Assembly (NCBI GenBank): GCA_017398145.1
Contig: JAFQHD010000074.1
Location: 1 to 47,464 of the forward strand
Direction of reading: 5' to 3'
DNA from: Clostridia bacterium
GTDB lineage: Bacteria > Bacillota > Clostridia > Oscillospirales > CAG-272
Length of the DNA: 47,464 bases
Shown: piece after piece, positions 8,812 through 17,558 of the stretch
Layout: every line of letters starts with the position of its first letter
Position numbering within the stretch: the stretch's first letter is position 1
Translations under genes and position numbers: made by a program
Notes under the pieces: generated by a model
Database searches by the model: none
Told to the model about the DNA's origin: nothing
What the model saw: only the letters and a program-made list of their open reading frames with translations

Positions 8812-8843
8812 ACAACCGCCGATTAGCCGGCGGTTGTTTTTTA
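8812..8843. terminator. Terminator between folC and the pilus operon
   Basis: ACAACCGCCG (8812-8821) pairs with CGGCGGTTGT (8828-8837), followed by TTTTTTA. The T run serves folC. The convergent pilus operon ends at 8841, so the hairpin may also act for the minus strand. Confidence 0.9.
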
Positions 8844-9428
8844 TTCAAATATCTTTCTTATACAACGGACAATGATATAGTCGGCGGAGCCATCGTCACG
8901 GACAAAGAGTGTAAGGTCGGATGCGGGATCGGATAATACTTCATAGGAGGCGGATTTTTTTCGCTGAATGTCGGATACGGTATATGAGAACTTAGCGCCT
9001 GTCATATCGGTGACGAAAATCTCGTTTCCGATATCAAGCTTCTTTAAGCAGTCGAACTGACCCTTTTGGTCATAGCCCCCTATTATAAGGGAGCTGTCGT
9101 AGGTGCTGCCCGAAAAACGCTGAGGGAGAGCGATAAGAGTCCGCTTGTTCCAATCAGCCGCAACAGGCAACTCTGTATCCGTCTGCGGTATGGAAAGCAA
9201 ACCTATAATATCTCTGCCGTCAAGCTCAAGAACCGGCATCTCCATAGAAAAAAACTCCTCGGGATTGCCAATGCTCTCGGGTGGCAAAAGCTCCTTTAGC
9301 TTTATCAGAGTGTCTGATACGTCAAGCTCTGCTCTAACCGAGGATATATGCCAATACAACATAAAGCCGAAGCTGACAAGTATAAGAAGAATACCGATAA
9401 TAATTATCAGTTTACCTGCCCTTCGCAT
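8841..9428 (-). CDS. Sortase-fold protein lacking the catalytic His and Cys (pseudo-sortase)
   Basis: 195 residues with an N-terminal membrane segment (about residues 5-27) and a sortase-like body: IGLLSIPQTDTELPV, a SSLIIGGYDQ segment, then KKLDIGNEIFVTD, and a final strand pair. Where active sortases have a His (GH/AHRG) this protein has Tyr in GGYD. Where they have TLxTC it has TLFVRD, so the Cys is absent. An Arg (IIVRC) remains near the C-terminus at the usual place. It is the last gene of the pilus operon and overlaps the ancillary pilin gene by 17 bases. It may be a scaffold or substrate-binding helper for pilus assembly. The reading frame is intact, so it is not simply a decayed gene. 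Confidence 0.7.
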   Translation of the reverse strand: MRRAGKLIIIIGILLILVSFGFMLYWHISSVRAELDVSDTLIKLKELLPPESIGNPEEFFSMEMPVLELDGRDIIGLLSIPQTDTELPVAADWNKRTLIALPQRFSGSTYDSSLIIGGYDQKGQFDCLKKLDIGNEIFVTDMTGAKFSYTVSDIQRKKSASYEVLSDPASDLTLFVRDDGSADYIIVRCIRKIFE

Positions 9429-10365
9429 CGTCTTTTCTCCTCATACCAAAGCCTAAAACAACAAGCATCATTCCGGAAACACAGAGCATTATCATATAAC
9501 GCTTCATAGGAAATGTATCTCCGGTCTGAGGTGCGTTGGTACCGGGGGTAACAGGTTTACTCCCACCCGGTGTTCCGGTATCAGTTCCCGTATTCTTTCC
9601 CGGTGTTCCGTCATCGGGATTAGTGTTATAAAGGGTATTTGTAATAATAAAAGAGGTCTCCTTCTCTGTTATAACAACAAAATACCCTTCGGGAACATCC
9701 CTCTCCACGACCGTCCACTTTCCCGCAGAATCGGTATTGAAGGTATAGCTCCAATCGTTTTCAGAATCAAGAGTGACGGTTTCGTAAAGCTCTGCGTCCT
9801 TTAGTATATCTACGCTTATATAGGGAGGGCGTTGCTTGGAACTGTCATCCTTCCAGAGCTTAAGTATGGTATAAACTTTTTCACCGTCAAAGGGCTCGTG
9901 GATTTCCGATTTGGGTTTAGCGCTGATATCCTCGGCAACAAGGATCATAAAATCATAGAAATTAAAAGTTCTTCCCTCTTTCTCGGCCACCATACCCGAT
10001 ATCAGATAAAGCCCCTCGTCTATATCCTTGAACAGTACGTTTCCTTGTTCATCGGTCTTCGCGGTCATATAAGGCTCGATACGGTCAGCTTGAATATAAC
10101 TGTTCAAGGTCTGCGCAGTCTTAAGCCATTCGGTCTGTGAGGTGATCCCCTTAAGCTGCACGGGATAACTTTCGTAGGGAGGGAGTATGTCATAATTACG
10201 GTCTGCGATACGATAAATTGCTATATCAAGGTCAGAAAACTTAATATTTTCCTTGCTATAGTCAAGGCAAAGAGTATATTGCTCCTCTGCATAGACAGAA
10301 AAGGGTGCGGTCAATATAACCATACAGAAAACAACAGTTAAAAACCGTATGATACCGTTTTTCAT
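9412..10365 (-). CDS. Ancillary pilin, SpaA/Cna-B type with APQTG sorting signal
   Basis: 317 residues. A signal peptide ends near VYAEEQ (residue 26). A first domain (about 30-165) contains GLYLISGMVAEKEG, the ExY-type E-box region of SpaA domains, and a Cna-B-like domain (about 165-245) follows. A Thr/Gly/Pro-rich linker leads to a cell-wall sorting signal NAPQTGD, a hydrophobic stretch and a basic tail (RRK). The sorting motif is xPxTG with Ala in place of Leu, unlike the backbone (LPETG) and tip (LPSTG). It sits directly after the sortase gene and probably forms the minor or base pilin. Confidence 0.85.
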   Translation of the reverse strand: MKNGIIRFLTVVFCMVILTAPFSVYAEEQYTLCLDYSKENIKFSDLDIAIYRIADRNYDILPPYESYPVQLKGITSQTEWLKTAQTLNSYIQADRIEPYMTAKTDEQGNVLFKDIDEGLYLISGMVAEKEGRTFNFYDFMILVAEDISAKPKSEIHEPFDGEKVYTILKLWKDDSSKQRPPYISVDILKDAELYETVTLDSENDWSYTFNTDSAGKWTVVERDVPEGYFVVITEKETSFIITNTLYNTNPDDGTPGKNTGTDTGTPGGSKPVTPGTNAPQTGDTFPMKRYMIMLCVSGMMLVVLGFGMRRKDDAKGR

Positions 10366-10374
10366 ATTTTCCTC

Positions 10375-11223
10375 CTATTCGTCAAGACTTTCTTTCTTAA
10401 TGGGCTTAAACATAACGTATATCAGCGCTGCAAATATGATCGGCAGAGCCACAAAGGGTGTAACGATAAGGGCATCTATACGGTATGCCTCGTTTGCTAC
10501 GTAAAGTGTTCGCTTCTGCGAAGCATCTATCTGATGTCCGCGGACAAGCAGACGCTGTGTGTTGATACCGTAGGGAGTACAGGTAAGAAGGGTACAATAG
10601 TCCTTTCCCTCTTCTGCCTGCAAAAGGCTCGTATCGTCAGGCTCTACGATACGTATCTGATCCACCTCGTAGGTAAAGGTACGGTCAAGGATAGTAAAAT
10701 AAAAGGTATCTCCTATCTCCATACGGTCAAGATGTGTAAAGAGCGTAGCTGTGGGCAGACCTCGGTGTGCAGAGACAACAGAGTGTGTACCCTCACCACC
10801 TATGGGAAGTGCACTTCCCTGCATATGTCCCGCCGCAATGCTTAATACCGAATCTCCGGTACCGTGGTAGACGGGCATCTCCTGATTTATCTTTGGTACG
10901 GTGATATAACCCATCATACCTGTTCCGCTGACGTCAAGGGTCGCCCAGTATTCGCTCTCTATTGCCATGTATTCGTGAAGCGGAAAATCAAGCTCGTAAA
11001 GTGATCTATTATATCCGTTTGCCTTTTCAAATATAGCCGTAAAATCCTCGGGCTTATATGAGGAAAGCATCTTTTCGTAGTCGAGTATCGCTTCGCTCTG
11101 GGTCTTGGAGTTCCAGTAGCTGCTTAAAGTAGGATACAACAGCACGGATAAGCCTATGAAGAACACTACCAAAAGAATAATAGTGACCGCTTTTCCTTTT
11201 TTAGATTTTTTCTCTTTTTTCAT
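10375..11223 (-). CDS. Class C (pilus-polymerising) sortase
   Basis: 282 residues. An N-terminal membrane helix (about 12-32) and a C-terminal helix (about 250-270) enclose the catalytic domain, as in class C enzymes. The catalytic His is in VSAHRGLP, the Cys in TLLTCTPYG and the Arg in RLLVRG. The lid motif DPW/DPF common in class C sortases was not found before the GYITVPKI strand. The enzyme should link the LPETG backbone pilin into fibres through a pilin lysine. Its own ribosome binding site (AGGGA) is weak and lies in a hairpin stem. Confidence 0.92.
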   Translation of the reverse strand: MKKEKKSKKGKAVTIILLVVFFIGLSVLLYPTLSSYWNSKTQSEAILDYEKMLSSYKPEDFTAIFEKANGYNRSLYELDFPLHEYMAIESEYWATLDVSGTGMMGYITVPKINQEMPVYHGTGDSVLSIAAGHMQGSALPIGGEGTHSVVSAHRGLPTATLFTHLDRMEIGDTFYFTILDRTFTYEVDQIRIVEPDDTSLLQAEEGKDYCTLLTCTPYGINTQRLLVRGHQIDASQKRTLYVANEAYRIDALIVTPFVALPIIFAALIYVMFKPIKKESLDE

Positions 11224-11229
11224 ACGCTT

Positions 11230-11340
11230 GTCCCTGCTGTTCTATCGCAGGGACAGTATTTATACTGCCCCTGCCTCGAACAATATTAAATCGGTTACGG
11301 GAGGGGTAACCCCTCCCCTACGTTAACGGGTCGTACCCGC
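11230..11340 (-). promoter_or_regulatory. Pilin-sortase junction with mutually exclusive hairpins
   Basis: Four structures lie between the pilin stop and the sortase start. A short stem (11327-11339) directly follows the pilin stop. GGGAGGGGT pairs with ACCCCTCCC (11299-11317). A 13-pair stem spans 11247-11274 (one G-U pair on the minus-strand RNA). GTCCCTGC (11247-11254 on the minus strand) can alternatively pair with GCAGGGAC (11230-11237), which holds the sortase Shine-Dalgarno. The last two cannot form together. The arrangement could lower sortase expression relative to pilin. Confidence 0.55.
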
Positions 11341-12846
11341 TTAGTCCTGAACCATGGACATTCTCTTCTTTGTTACAAGAACGACACCTGTACCGAGAAC
11401 TACTACAGCACCGATAGTGATGAAGAGAACTGTACCCATACCGCCTGTTTCGGGAAGCATGGAACCGGTCTTGTTAACTACGTGTACACCGGAACCGGTG
11501 GAGTAGATACCGTCGTTGAATATGGAATCAAGGTTCTTATCAGCAACGGTGAACTCCTTGCGTGCGGTGAGCTTGTTGTAACCTGCGGGAGCAACGGTCT
11601 CCTCGAGGTAGTAAACACCGTTGTCAAAGCCGACAACAGTAACCTTACCGTCCTTAACTACGATAGAAACACCGTCCTCGTCATCTCTTGCGCGGCGGTA
11701 CATGGGGTTGCCGTTATCGTCAAGCATGGGGGTTTCGTCATCAGACTCCATAAGAGGAACGACCTTGATCTCGTTGCCGCCTACAGCAGCATCGTAGATA
11801 CGGAACTCTGCACCGTCGAGAAGAAGGTTGGAGGAATCGGTCTTAACGATATCGATAGAGAAGGTATAGGTCGTGGTCTTGTCGTGAGTTGTAAAGTGAT
11901 CTTCACCGTACTCAAGGTAGGATTCGTTGGGGTTGCCTTCGGTAGTACCAACCTCAGCGTGACGGTTGAGCATTGCGTTGTAGTATACGAGGAGACGGTC
12001 GTTTGCCTTGAGAGTTGCAACGAACTCGTCAGCAAAGATAACCTCGAAGTCACAGTCATCACCGAACTCGGTTGTCTTAACTGTGTAATCCGTACCTGCA
12101 TTAAGTACGGTCTCAACACCTGCACTGTTTACGTGCTTGATCTCGGTAACACCTCTGCCCTCGTCAAGGTCATGAGTGAAGGTAAGACCCTCGGACATTG
12201 CGTCGTGGAGAACATAGTTCTCAGCACCTGCAGCAACGTGAATGATGGTCATAAAGTTTACTATCTGACCGATATCGGCGGTGTTAACGTCGCCCCACAT
12301 GCCTGTAAGGTCTTCCTGAACCTGCTTGTCAACGGTGGGAGTACCGTTCTTAGCGTTGATGGAAGCATCGGGGTCGGTGGTAGTAAGACCGCAAAGAGCG
12401 CCTGCAGTAGAGTCAACGAGGTACCAGCCGAGATTGAGGTTTGTGAACTTACCTACGTCTCCGGTAACTGCCATATCGCCGTCGTCAGAGGTCTTAACGG
12501 GGTCAATACCGTTAGCCTTGGCATAAGCGAGAGCCTTCTGTGCAAATGCAGCAACAGTAGCGTCATCCTCGCCTGCTACCCAGGTAACGTAGCCTGCTTC
12601 GTCGATGGTGATGTAAGCCTTGGCTTCATCGGTAGCAAAGTATGCTGTCCAAGCGCTGTTTACCTTGTAGGAATATGCACCGGACTGCTGGTTGTAGCTC
12701 TCGAGGTCGAGAAGCTGGTAGATGGCGTAGGAGGTATCCTCTGAAACGCCGTTGATGGTGATGCTGCCTTCGCCTGCTGCAAAAGTTGTCAGCGCCAGCG
12801 AGAAAACAAGCATAAGAGTGAGTGCGATAGAAACAAACTTTTTCAT
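11341..12846 (-). CDS. Major (backbone) pilin with isopeptide domains and LPETG signal
   Basis: 501 residues. The signal peptide ends near TTFAAGEG (residue 25). A fimbrial isopeptide D2-type domain covers about 190-320 (VNFMTIIHVAAGAENY). A Cna-B/SpaA domain (about 330-455) contains VKTDSSNLLLDGAEF and the E-box YYLEETVAPAGY. The likely linking lysine is in TPTVDKQV (about residue 173), in the place of the YPK-type pilin motif. The C-terminus is MLPETGG, a hydrophobic stretch and KKRMS. The order backbone, sortase C, accessory pilin is that of Gram-positive pilus loci. GAGG about 8 bases upstream of ATG. Confidence 0.93.
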   Translation of the reverse strand: MKKFVSIALTLMLVFSLALTTFAAGEGSITINGVSEDTSYAIYQLLDLESYNQQSGAYSYKVNSAWTAYFATDEAKAYITIDEAGYVTWVAGEDDATVAAFAQKALAYAKANGIDPVKTSDDGDMAVTGDVGKFTNLNLGWYLVDSTAGALCGLTTTDPDASINAKNGTPTVDKQVQEDLTGMWGDVNTADIGQIVNFMTIIHVAAGAENYVLHDAMSEGLTFTHDLDEGRGVTEIKHVNSAGVETVLNAGTDYTVKTTEFGDDCDFEVIFADEFVATLKANDRLLVYYNAMLNRHAEVGTTEGNPNESYLEYGEDHFTTHDKTTTYTFSIDIVKTDSSNLLLDGAEFRIYDAAVGGNEIKVVPLMESDDETPMLDDNGNPMYRRARDDEDGVSIVVKDGKVTVVGFDNGVYYLEETVAPAGYNKLTARKEFTVADKNLDSIFNDGIYSTGSGVHVVNKTGSMLPETGGMGTVLFITIGAVVVLGTGVVLVTKKRMSMVQD

Positions 12847-12944
12847 GATTTTTACCTCTTTTCTTTGAAATTTTGTTTGTTGTTTCTTTGCTTTTTTGTT
12901 TTGGCGGGGAAGCTCCCCTGTCTAAGCGAATCTGAAATGAAGGT

Positions 12945-15900
12945 CTAAACAGTCCTCCTTTCCCGTCTGCGCTTAAACGTAATTATATATATCAGCGAAA
13001 CGAGCATTATGCCCGCACCGCACAACATATACGTCATGCGCGCCGAAGAGCCTGTTGAAGGAAGTATAGGCCCTGCGGTCCGATAAGTATTGGTGACTGT
13101 AACGGAATAGTTTGGAGGCGATGAGCCTGTCGAAGAAAGATCACCGTAGCTGACCATCCATTGATCTCTCATCTGTACTTCCTTTACAGAATAAATGATC
13201 ACGTTGCCGTCAGCATCCTCATACGGCAGACCTCTGAATGCTCCCTGCCAACCGTTTTTAAGGTTGAGGGTGAGGCTTCTGCCTGTATCAACACCGTTTG
13301 CAAGCAAACGGACCGTTACCTGTTGTTGCTCGTAAACACTCTCGTCCATATCGGGCGGGATAGACCAGTTCTTGTAAACTGTCACCGAGGTCTCCTTGTC
13401 AAGGGGTGTGTTTGTGACAACGAAGCCCTGACCCTCTATGGGAATGTTAGTGCTTACCGTTTCCTCGGTCAGAAGTGTCAGCGCCATAGCTCTGTTAGCC
13501 TGCGTGCCGTTCTCAAACTTCTGAGAGCTGTTGAGAGAGGAATACAAATAATAGTTGTTATATCTTAAGGTTACACCGCCGTTGCGGTTTTCAAATATGA
13601 AATACTGCTTACGGTTGTTATCCTCGATATGTTGATTTAATGCAAAGAAGTCGGTGGGAGAGCCGTTACCGTAATAGAAGGTAATGGTCTGTCCCGCAAG
13701 GTTGGTCAAACGCACGTTGTTACCGTTGACCGATGCCCTCCATTGGGCAAGGGATGAGGTCTTTGCCGTTTCCTCACTTACCCACATATAGCCTGTATCC
13801 TCGGCATACAGTTGAGTAGACAGAGCCTGTCCGCTTGAGTTACGAAGGATATAGACCTTGCCGTTCTCAAAGCGGTCTACGGTCCGCCACTGGGTTCTCG
13901 TTATTGCAAACTGTCCCTCGGCACTCTCTACGCTTGAGTAATATCCGCTTACGTAGGATTCCTCAACACCGTAGTTTATGAGGGTCTCACCGTCCTCTGC
14001 GTATTTGGGGAGATTTTCCCACTTGGCGTGCCATTCGGTATCGGCACTTAGCTTTGCCTCCTGCAGTCGCCGTACCGTACCGTCGGCATCTGTGACGGTC
14101 AGGTATACCGTTATCTCCTCATCCGAATGGTTGAGGGTATCATCCCAATATTTCATAACCTCAACAGAGGTGGTCTCCTTGACCCACTTTGGAGCGTTGG
14201 TAGCTATGATATAAGCGTTCTGTGTCTCGGCATCTATACGGAAGCCGTGAACGATAAATCCACCTGAAACTCCCGAGCCGTCGTCTAATATCTCTACGTT
14301 ATAGCTTGCCGTACCTACCTTGTCAAGGCTGGCACAGATGATACCGTTGGGAAGTCCGTAGTTCGGGTCATCCGGAGGCCTCGTCTCCTTGATATAGTAC
14401 ACGTTACCCGCGCCCATGCCCCACATATGTGCCACACCGTTTGTTACGGTGAAAACATTGGTAGCAGGGTCTTTACGGTCGTGGGATTCCTTGCTTACCC
14501 AAAGCTCGGCGGGTATTGTACATTCTCTGTCGGTATATACCGAGAACTGAGCACCGTTGAGCACGTTCTTGGTAAGAACATCCTCTTTTTCTATACTGAA
14601 GGAGAAGCGGGGTGCAAGATTGAAGTATATAGCACAGTTTGACATAGAGCTTCCTCGCTCCATATAGTAGAGGGTAAGCTTATGCTCGCCTGCGCTTATA
14701 GTCTGGAGCGCTCGGCTGAGAGCATCGTTTCTGACACCGTTTATGGTAACCGTACCTGTGGAGAAGTTGATATCACCCGTCTCACATCCGTGCAGACCGC
14801 CAAGGTCAAGGACAAGAGTATCGTCTACAAATATCCATACGTCATCGTCGCCTGTAAAGCGGAAGTGCATATCCGCACCGTAGATGTCCTTGTTACCGTA
14901 CTCACCGTTCGGGGTACGCGCTCCGGGAGCAAGAGGAATATAGAAGTCAACCTCAACGCTCATACCAAACCAGAAGTTAGCCCCTATATTATTGGTGCTG
15001 TTGTTGTTGTCGTTATAACGGCTGTCGTACATATAGTGGGTAGTGCCCACGTATTCGCCCTCGATACCTTCGTAGTTATAGTTTACGGGATTCTTGCCGT
15101 TAGAGTTTGCATAGGGTGAGTTAAAGGGTAAGAAATCGGAGTATTTACCCTCGTCACCGTTGTTTATCGAGTCACGGGTCGCCTCAAGATATTCATATAC
15201 GTAGAAACGCCCGTCACTCTGATTATATGAAGCGGCATTACGCTCCGAGTTGTAGTAATAATATCCGAAATGCTCGTGACTTTGGTCAAGACAGAGCTGG
15301 AAAAGGTGGTCCGCCTCTCCGATATAGGTCTTACCCGGCAGGATAAGGTCAGGGTCGAAGAAGGTGTCTCTTATCGCATCCGTATAAAGTCCCGGATAGA
15401 CATTTCCCGCTTCGGTGGGATTGTTGATATCGTTATGGTTGTTAGGATAGGAGATGTCCTCATTTCCTCTGTCCCAGTCACGCAGTATAAAGTTAAAGGT
15501 CTCATTTCCGTTATAGGGGTTACGTCCCGAGGTGATAAGATTCCAGGTCTCGGAGTGGCTGTTATTGTTGACGGTAACATTGACGTTCTCTGACAGCAGA
15601 TTAAGGAGCACTCCGTAGTCAACGAGCTTTGTGGTTACAAAACTGTTGGTGCTGACCGTTTCAGCAACCTGAGAATTGAACACGCCTACGTCATAGCTTG
15701 CCGCCTGCCAGTCGGCGTAGAACACCGTGTTGCCCGTTATGACTACCTCGTCGCCGGGAGCGTAGTATTTGTTATTTACAATGTCGTACCAGCCCTTGAG
15801 TACATATGCGTACTTATCCGGAGACTTCCAGCTTGTGGGAAGGGTCATTACCGAGTCGGTATATACCGTGTAGCTTCGGTCGTCTGAACCGCCCAGGCTC

Positions 15901-17522
15901 ATAATTCCGCCGTTCGTACCGTCAAGCCATACGGTACAGGGAGTAGACTGACCTATCTTAAAGGTCACGTTCTGATTTGAAGTTCGGGTCATGAAGAATC
16001 TTTGGTTTGCAGCATCAAATCCGATATAAGCCGAATGACTGAATCTGACGGCACCGTTAGTACCCGTGACCGTTGTTCCCCATCTGCCGGGGGTGGTGAT
16101 GCCGTTGTCGCTTCCCGAGTTATAGAAGGGATGCAGATAACGTCCTGTAGCTACGTTCTGAATTGCGCTCGAGCTGTTGTTATACCGTGAGAAGGTCCAG
16201 AGCAGGGTCTCGGGGTTCTCGATATCTGTATATACCTTACCTCCGTCTATGTACACGGGAACCGCGTTACCCGTGCCGTCTATGGCATAGGCAGCTCCGT
16301 TATACTCGGTATAAAGGACGAAACGGTTGGAGCTTGTCAGCATAGAGCTGTTATAGCTTGTCACCGCACCGATAGTTGTTGTAGCCCTCGGAGCCGCGAA
16401 CACCGCCGCAAACTCAGAGGTCTCGGGGATGATACCGTAGCCTAATATCTCGCTTGAATCTATGGGATACATAACCTCGGCAACGGTTCTGTCAATATCT
16501 CCCTCAATAACTATTATCTCTGTGTCACTTACAGATTCTATTATCGCCACCGCGTTGGCTGTAACCCCGTCCCCTTCCTTAGAAAGGAATAGGATATCAC
16601 CCGCCATAGGTGAAAATTCATCCCGGGGTATATAAAGTCCCTCTGCCTCCCAAGCCAAACGAAGCGACTCGGGACCCGCGTTTGTGGGAAGGTCATCTGC
16701 ACCCCCGTAGTTCATACAGAACATCACGAACATCGATGACCAATCTCCGTAGGGGTTACCGTACCATTGTCCGTATCTGGTTATACCTCTGCGTTCTCCG
16801 TCCAAGCCTACCTCGAAGTTGACGGTGCTTTCGGTATAGCCTAACTGGCTTCTTGCTATCAACAGAATGTTTTCGGCGGTGGAACTGCCTGTATCTACAT
16901 CGGCAATGATCTTTTTCCAATCCTCTTCTGTCTCAAGATCAGCTTTGATATTACTGTAGCAGCTCTCGGTATGTATATGCTCGCCCCTCTGACACATCAC
17001 GATAGAACCGTAACAGTTCTCAGTGTGAACGTGGGGCTCGTTTTCTTCAAGAGTACAGGCAAGAGCGAAACTTTGACATTCCTCTGTGTGGGTATGTCCG
17101 CCGCTTTCCTCGAGCCCACAGACAAGTCCGGTGCTTTGGCACGCCTCGGTATGGATGTGATCTTGATCTTCCTCAAATCCGCAAACGAAACAGCTACCGT
17201 AACACTCCTCAGTATGAGTATGACCTTCGATCTCTTCAAGACCGCAGGTATACTCAGCAGTGTAACACCCCTCACCGTGAACGTGACCCGTATTCTCCTT
17301 TTGTGTACAGATAAGCAGGCTGACGTTGCATTCCTCGCCGTGAACGTGCTCGTCGATACCGCAGAACGCCTCACCCGCAAGGGTTATACCGGTAAGCTTA
17401 AGGTACCAGAAAACACCCAGCACAACAATGAAGGAAAGACAGACGGCTGCACTTGCCAAGCTGAATTTTATCTGCTTGTTTTGTTTTATTCTCCGCAAAT
17501 ATTGTGTAGTATTCTCTCGCAT
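12945..17522 (-). CDS. Pilus tip adhesin: HxHxxxC repeats, inactive CHAP-like, fibro-slime and Cna-B domains, LPSTG
   Basis: 1525 residues. After an N-terminal membrane segment (about 20-50) come seven repeats of the form (x)HxHxxxC with a second Cys between them (58-188). A CHAP-like amidase domain follows (215-365). Its Cys position is Ser262 (DWSSMFV) and its His position is Ala324 (NAVAII), so it should be inactive. An InlB-type repeat is near 575-615. A fibro-slime/PA14-like domain (about 660-980) contains FRFTGDDDVWIFVDD and LDLGG. A SpaA domain (about 985-1110), a Cna-B domain (1117-1205), a trefoil-like segment and another Cna-B domain (about 1375-1470) come next. The end is ILPSTGS, a hydrophobic stretch and KRRRERR. 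It should cap the pilus and bind a host or food ligand. Confidence 0.88.
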   Translation of the reverse strand: MRENTTQYLRRIKQNKQIKFSLASAAVCLSFIVVLGVFWYLKLTGITLAGEAFCGIDEHVHGEECNVSLLICTQKENTGHVHGEGCYTAEYTCGLEEIEGHTHTEECYGSCFVCGFEEDQDHIHTEACQSTGLVCGLEESGGHTHTEECQSFALACTLEENEPHVHTENCYGSIVMCQRGEHIHTESCYSNIKADLETEEDWKKIIADVDTGSSTAENILLIARSQLGYTESTVNFEVGLDGERRGITRYGQWYGNPYGDWSSMFVMFCMNYGGADDLPTNAGPESLRLAWEAEGLYIPRDEFSPMAGDILFLSKEGDGVTANAVAIIESVSDTEIIVIEGDIDRTVAEVMYPIDSSEILGYGIIPETSEFAAVFAAPRATTTIGAVTSYNSSMLTSSNRFVLYTEYNGAAYAIDGTGNAVPVYIDGGKVYTDIENPETLLWTFSRYNNSSSAIQNVATGRYLHPFYNSGSDNGITTPGRWGTTVTGTNGAVRFSHSAYIGFDAANQRFFMTRTSNQNVTFKIGQSTPCTVWLDGTNGGIMSLGGSDDRSYTVYTDSVMTLPTSWKSPDKYAYVLKGWYDIVNNKYYAPGDEVVITGNTVFYADWQAASYDVGVFNSQVAETVSTNSFVTTKLVDYGVLLNLLSENVNVTVNNNSHSETWNLITSGRNPYNGNETFNFILRDWDRGNEDISYPNNHNDINNPTEAGNVYPGLYTDAIRDTFFDPDLILPGKTYIGEADHLFQLCLDQSHEHFGYYYYNSERNAASYNQSDGRFYVYEYLEATRDSINNGDEGKYSDFLPFNSPYANSNGKNPVNYNYEGIEGEYVGTTHYMYDSRYNDNNNSTNNIGANFWFGMSVEVDFYIPLAPGARTPNGEYGNKDIYGADMHFRFTGDDDVWIFVDDTLVLDLGGLHGCETGDINFSTGTVTINGVRNDALSRALQTISAGEHKLTLYYMERGSSMSNCAIYFNLAPRFSFSIEKEDVLTKNVLNGAQFSVYTDRECTIPAELWVSKESHDRKDPATNVFTVTNGVAHMWGMGAGNVYYIKETRPPDDPNYGLPNGIICASLDKVGTASYNVEILDDGSGVSGGFIVHGFRIDAETQNAYIIATNAPKWVKETTSVEVMKYWDDTLNHSDEEITVYLTVTDADGTVRRLQEAKLSADTEWHAKWENLPKYAEDGETLINYGVEESYVSGYYSSVESAEGQFAITRTQWRTVDRFENGKVYILRNSSGQALSTQLYAEDTGYMWVSEETAKTSSLAQWRASVNGNNVRLTNLAGQTITFYYGNGSPTDFFALNQHIEDNNRKQYFIFENRNGGVTLRYNNYYLYSSLNSSQKFENGTQANRAMALTLLTEETVSTNIPIEGQGFVVTNTPLDKETSVTVYKNWSIPPDMDESVYEQQQVTVRLLANGVDTGRSLTLNLKNGWQGAFRGLPYEDADGNVIIYSVKEVQMRDQWMVSYGDLSSTGSSPPNYSVTVTNTYRTAGPILPSTGSSARMTYMLCGAGIMLVSLIYIITFKRRRERRTV

Positions 17523-17558
17523 CCGTCTCCTCCTTCCTTTGATTTTTGTTCTATCCGA

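Noticed and set aside
11482-12744. 420-codon plus-strand frame opposite the backbone pilin
   Set aside because: Antisense shadow. The minus-strand product has signal peptide, isopeptide domains and LPETG.
16955-17350. Repeat run considered as CRISPR or DNA satellite
   Set aside because: The repeats are protein-level (HxHxxxC) with diverged DNA and no spacer structure. No CRISPR array exists in the window.
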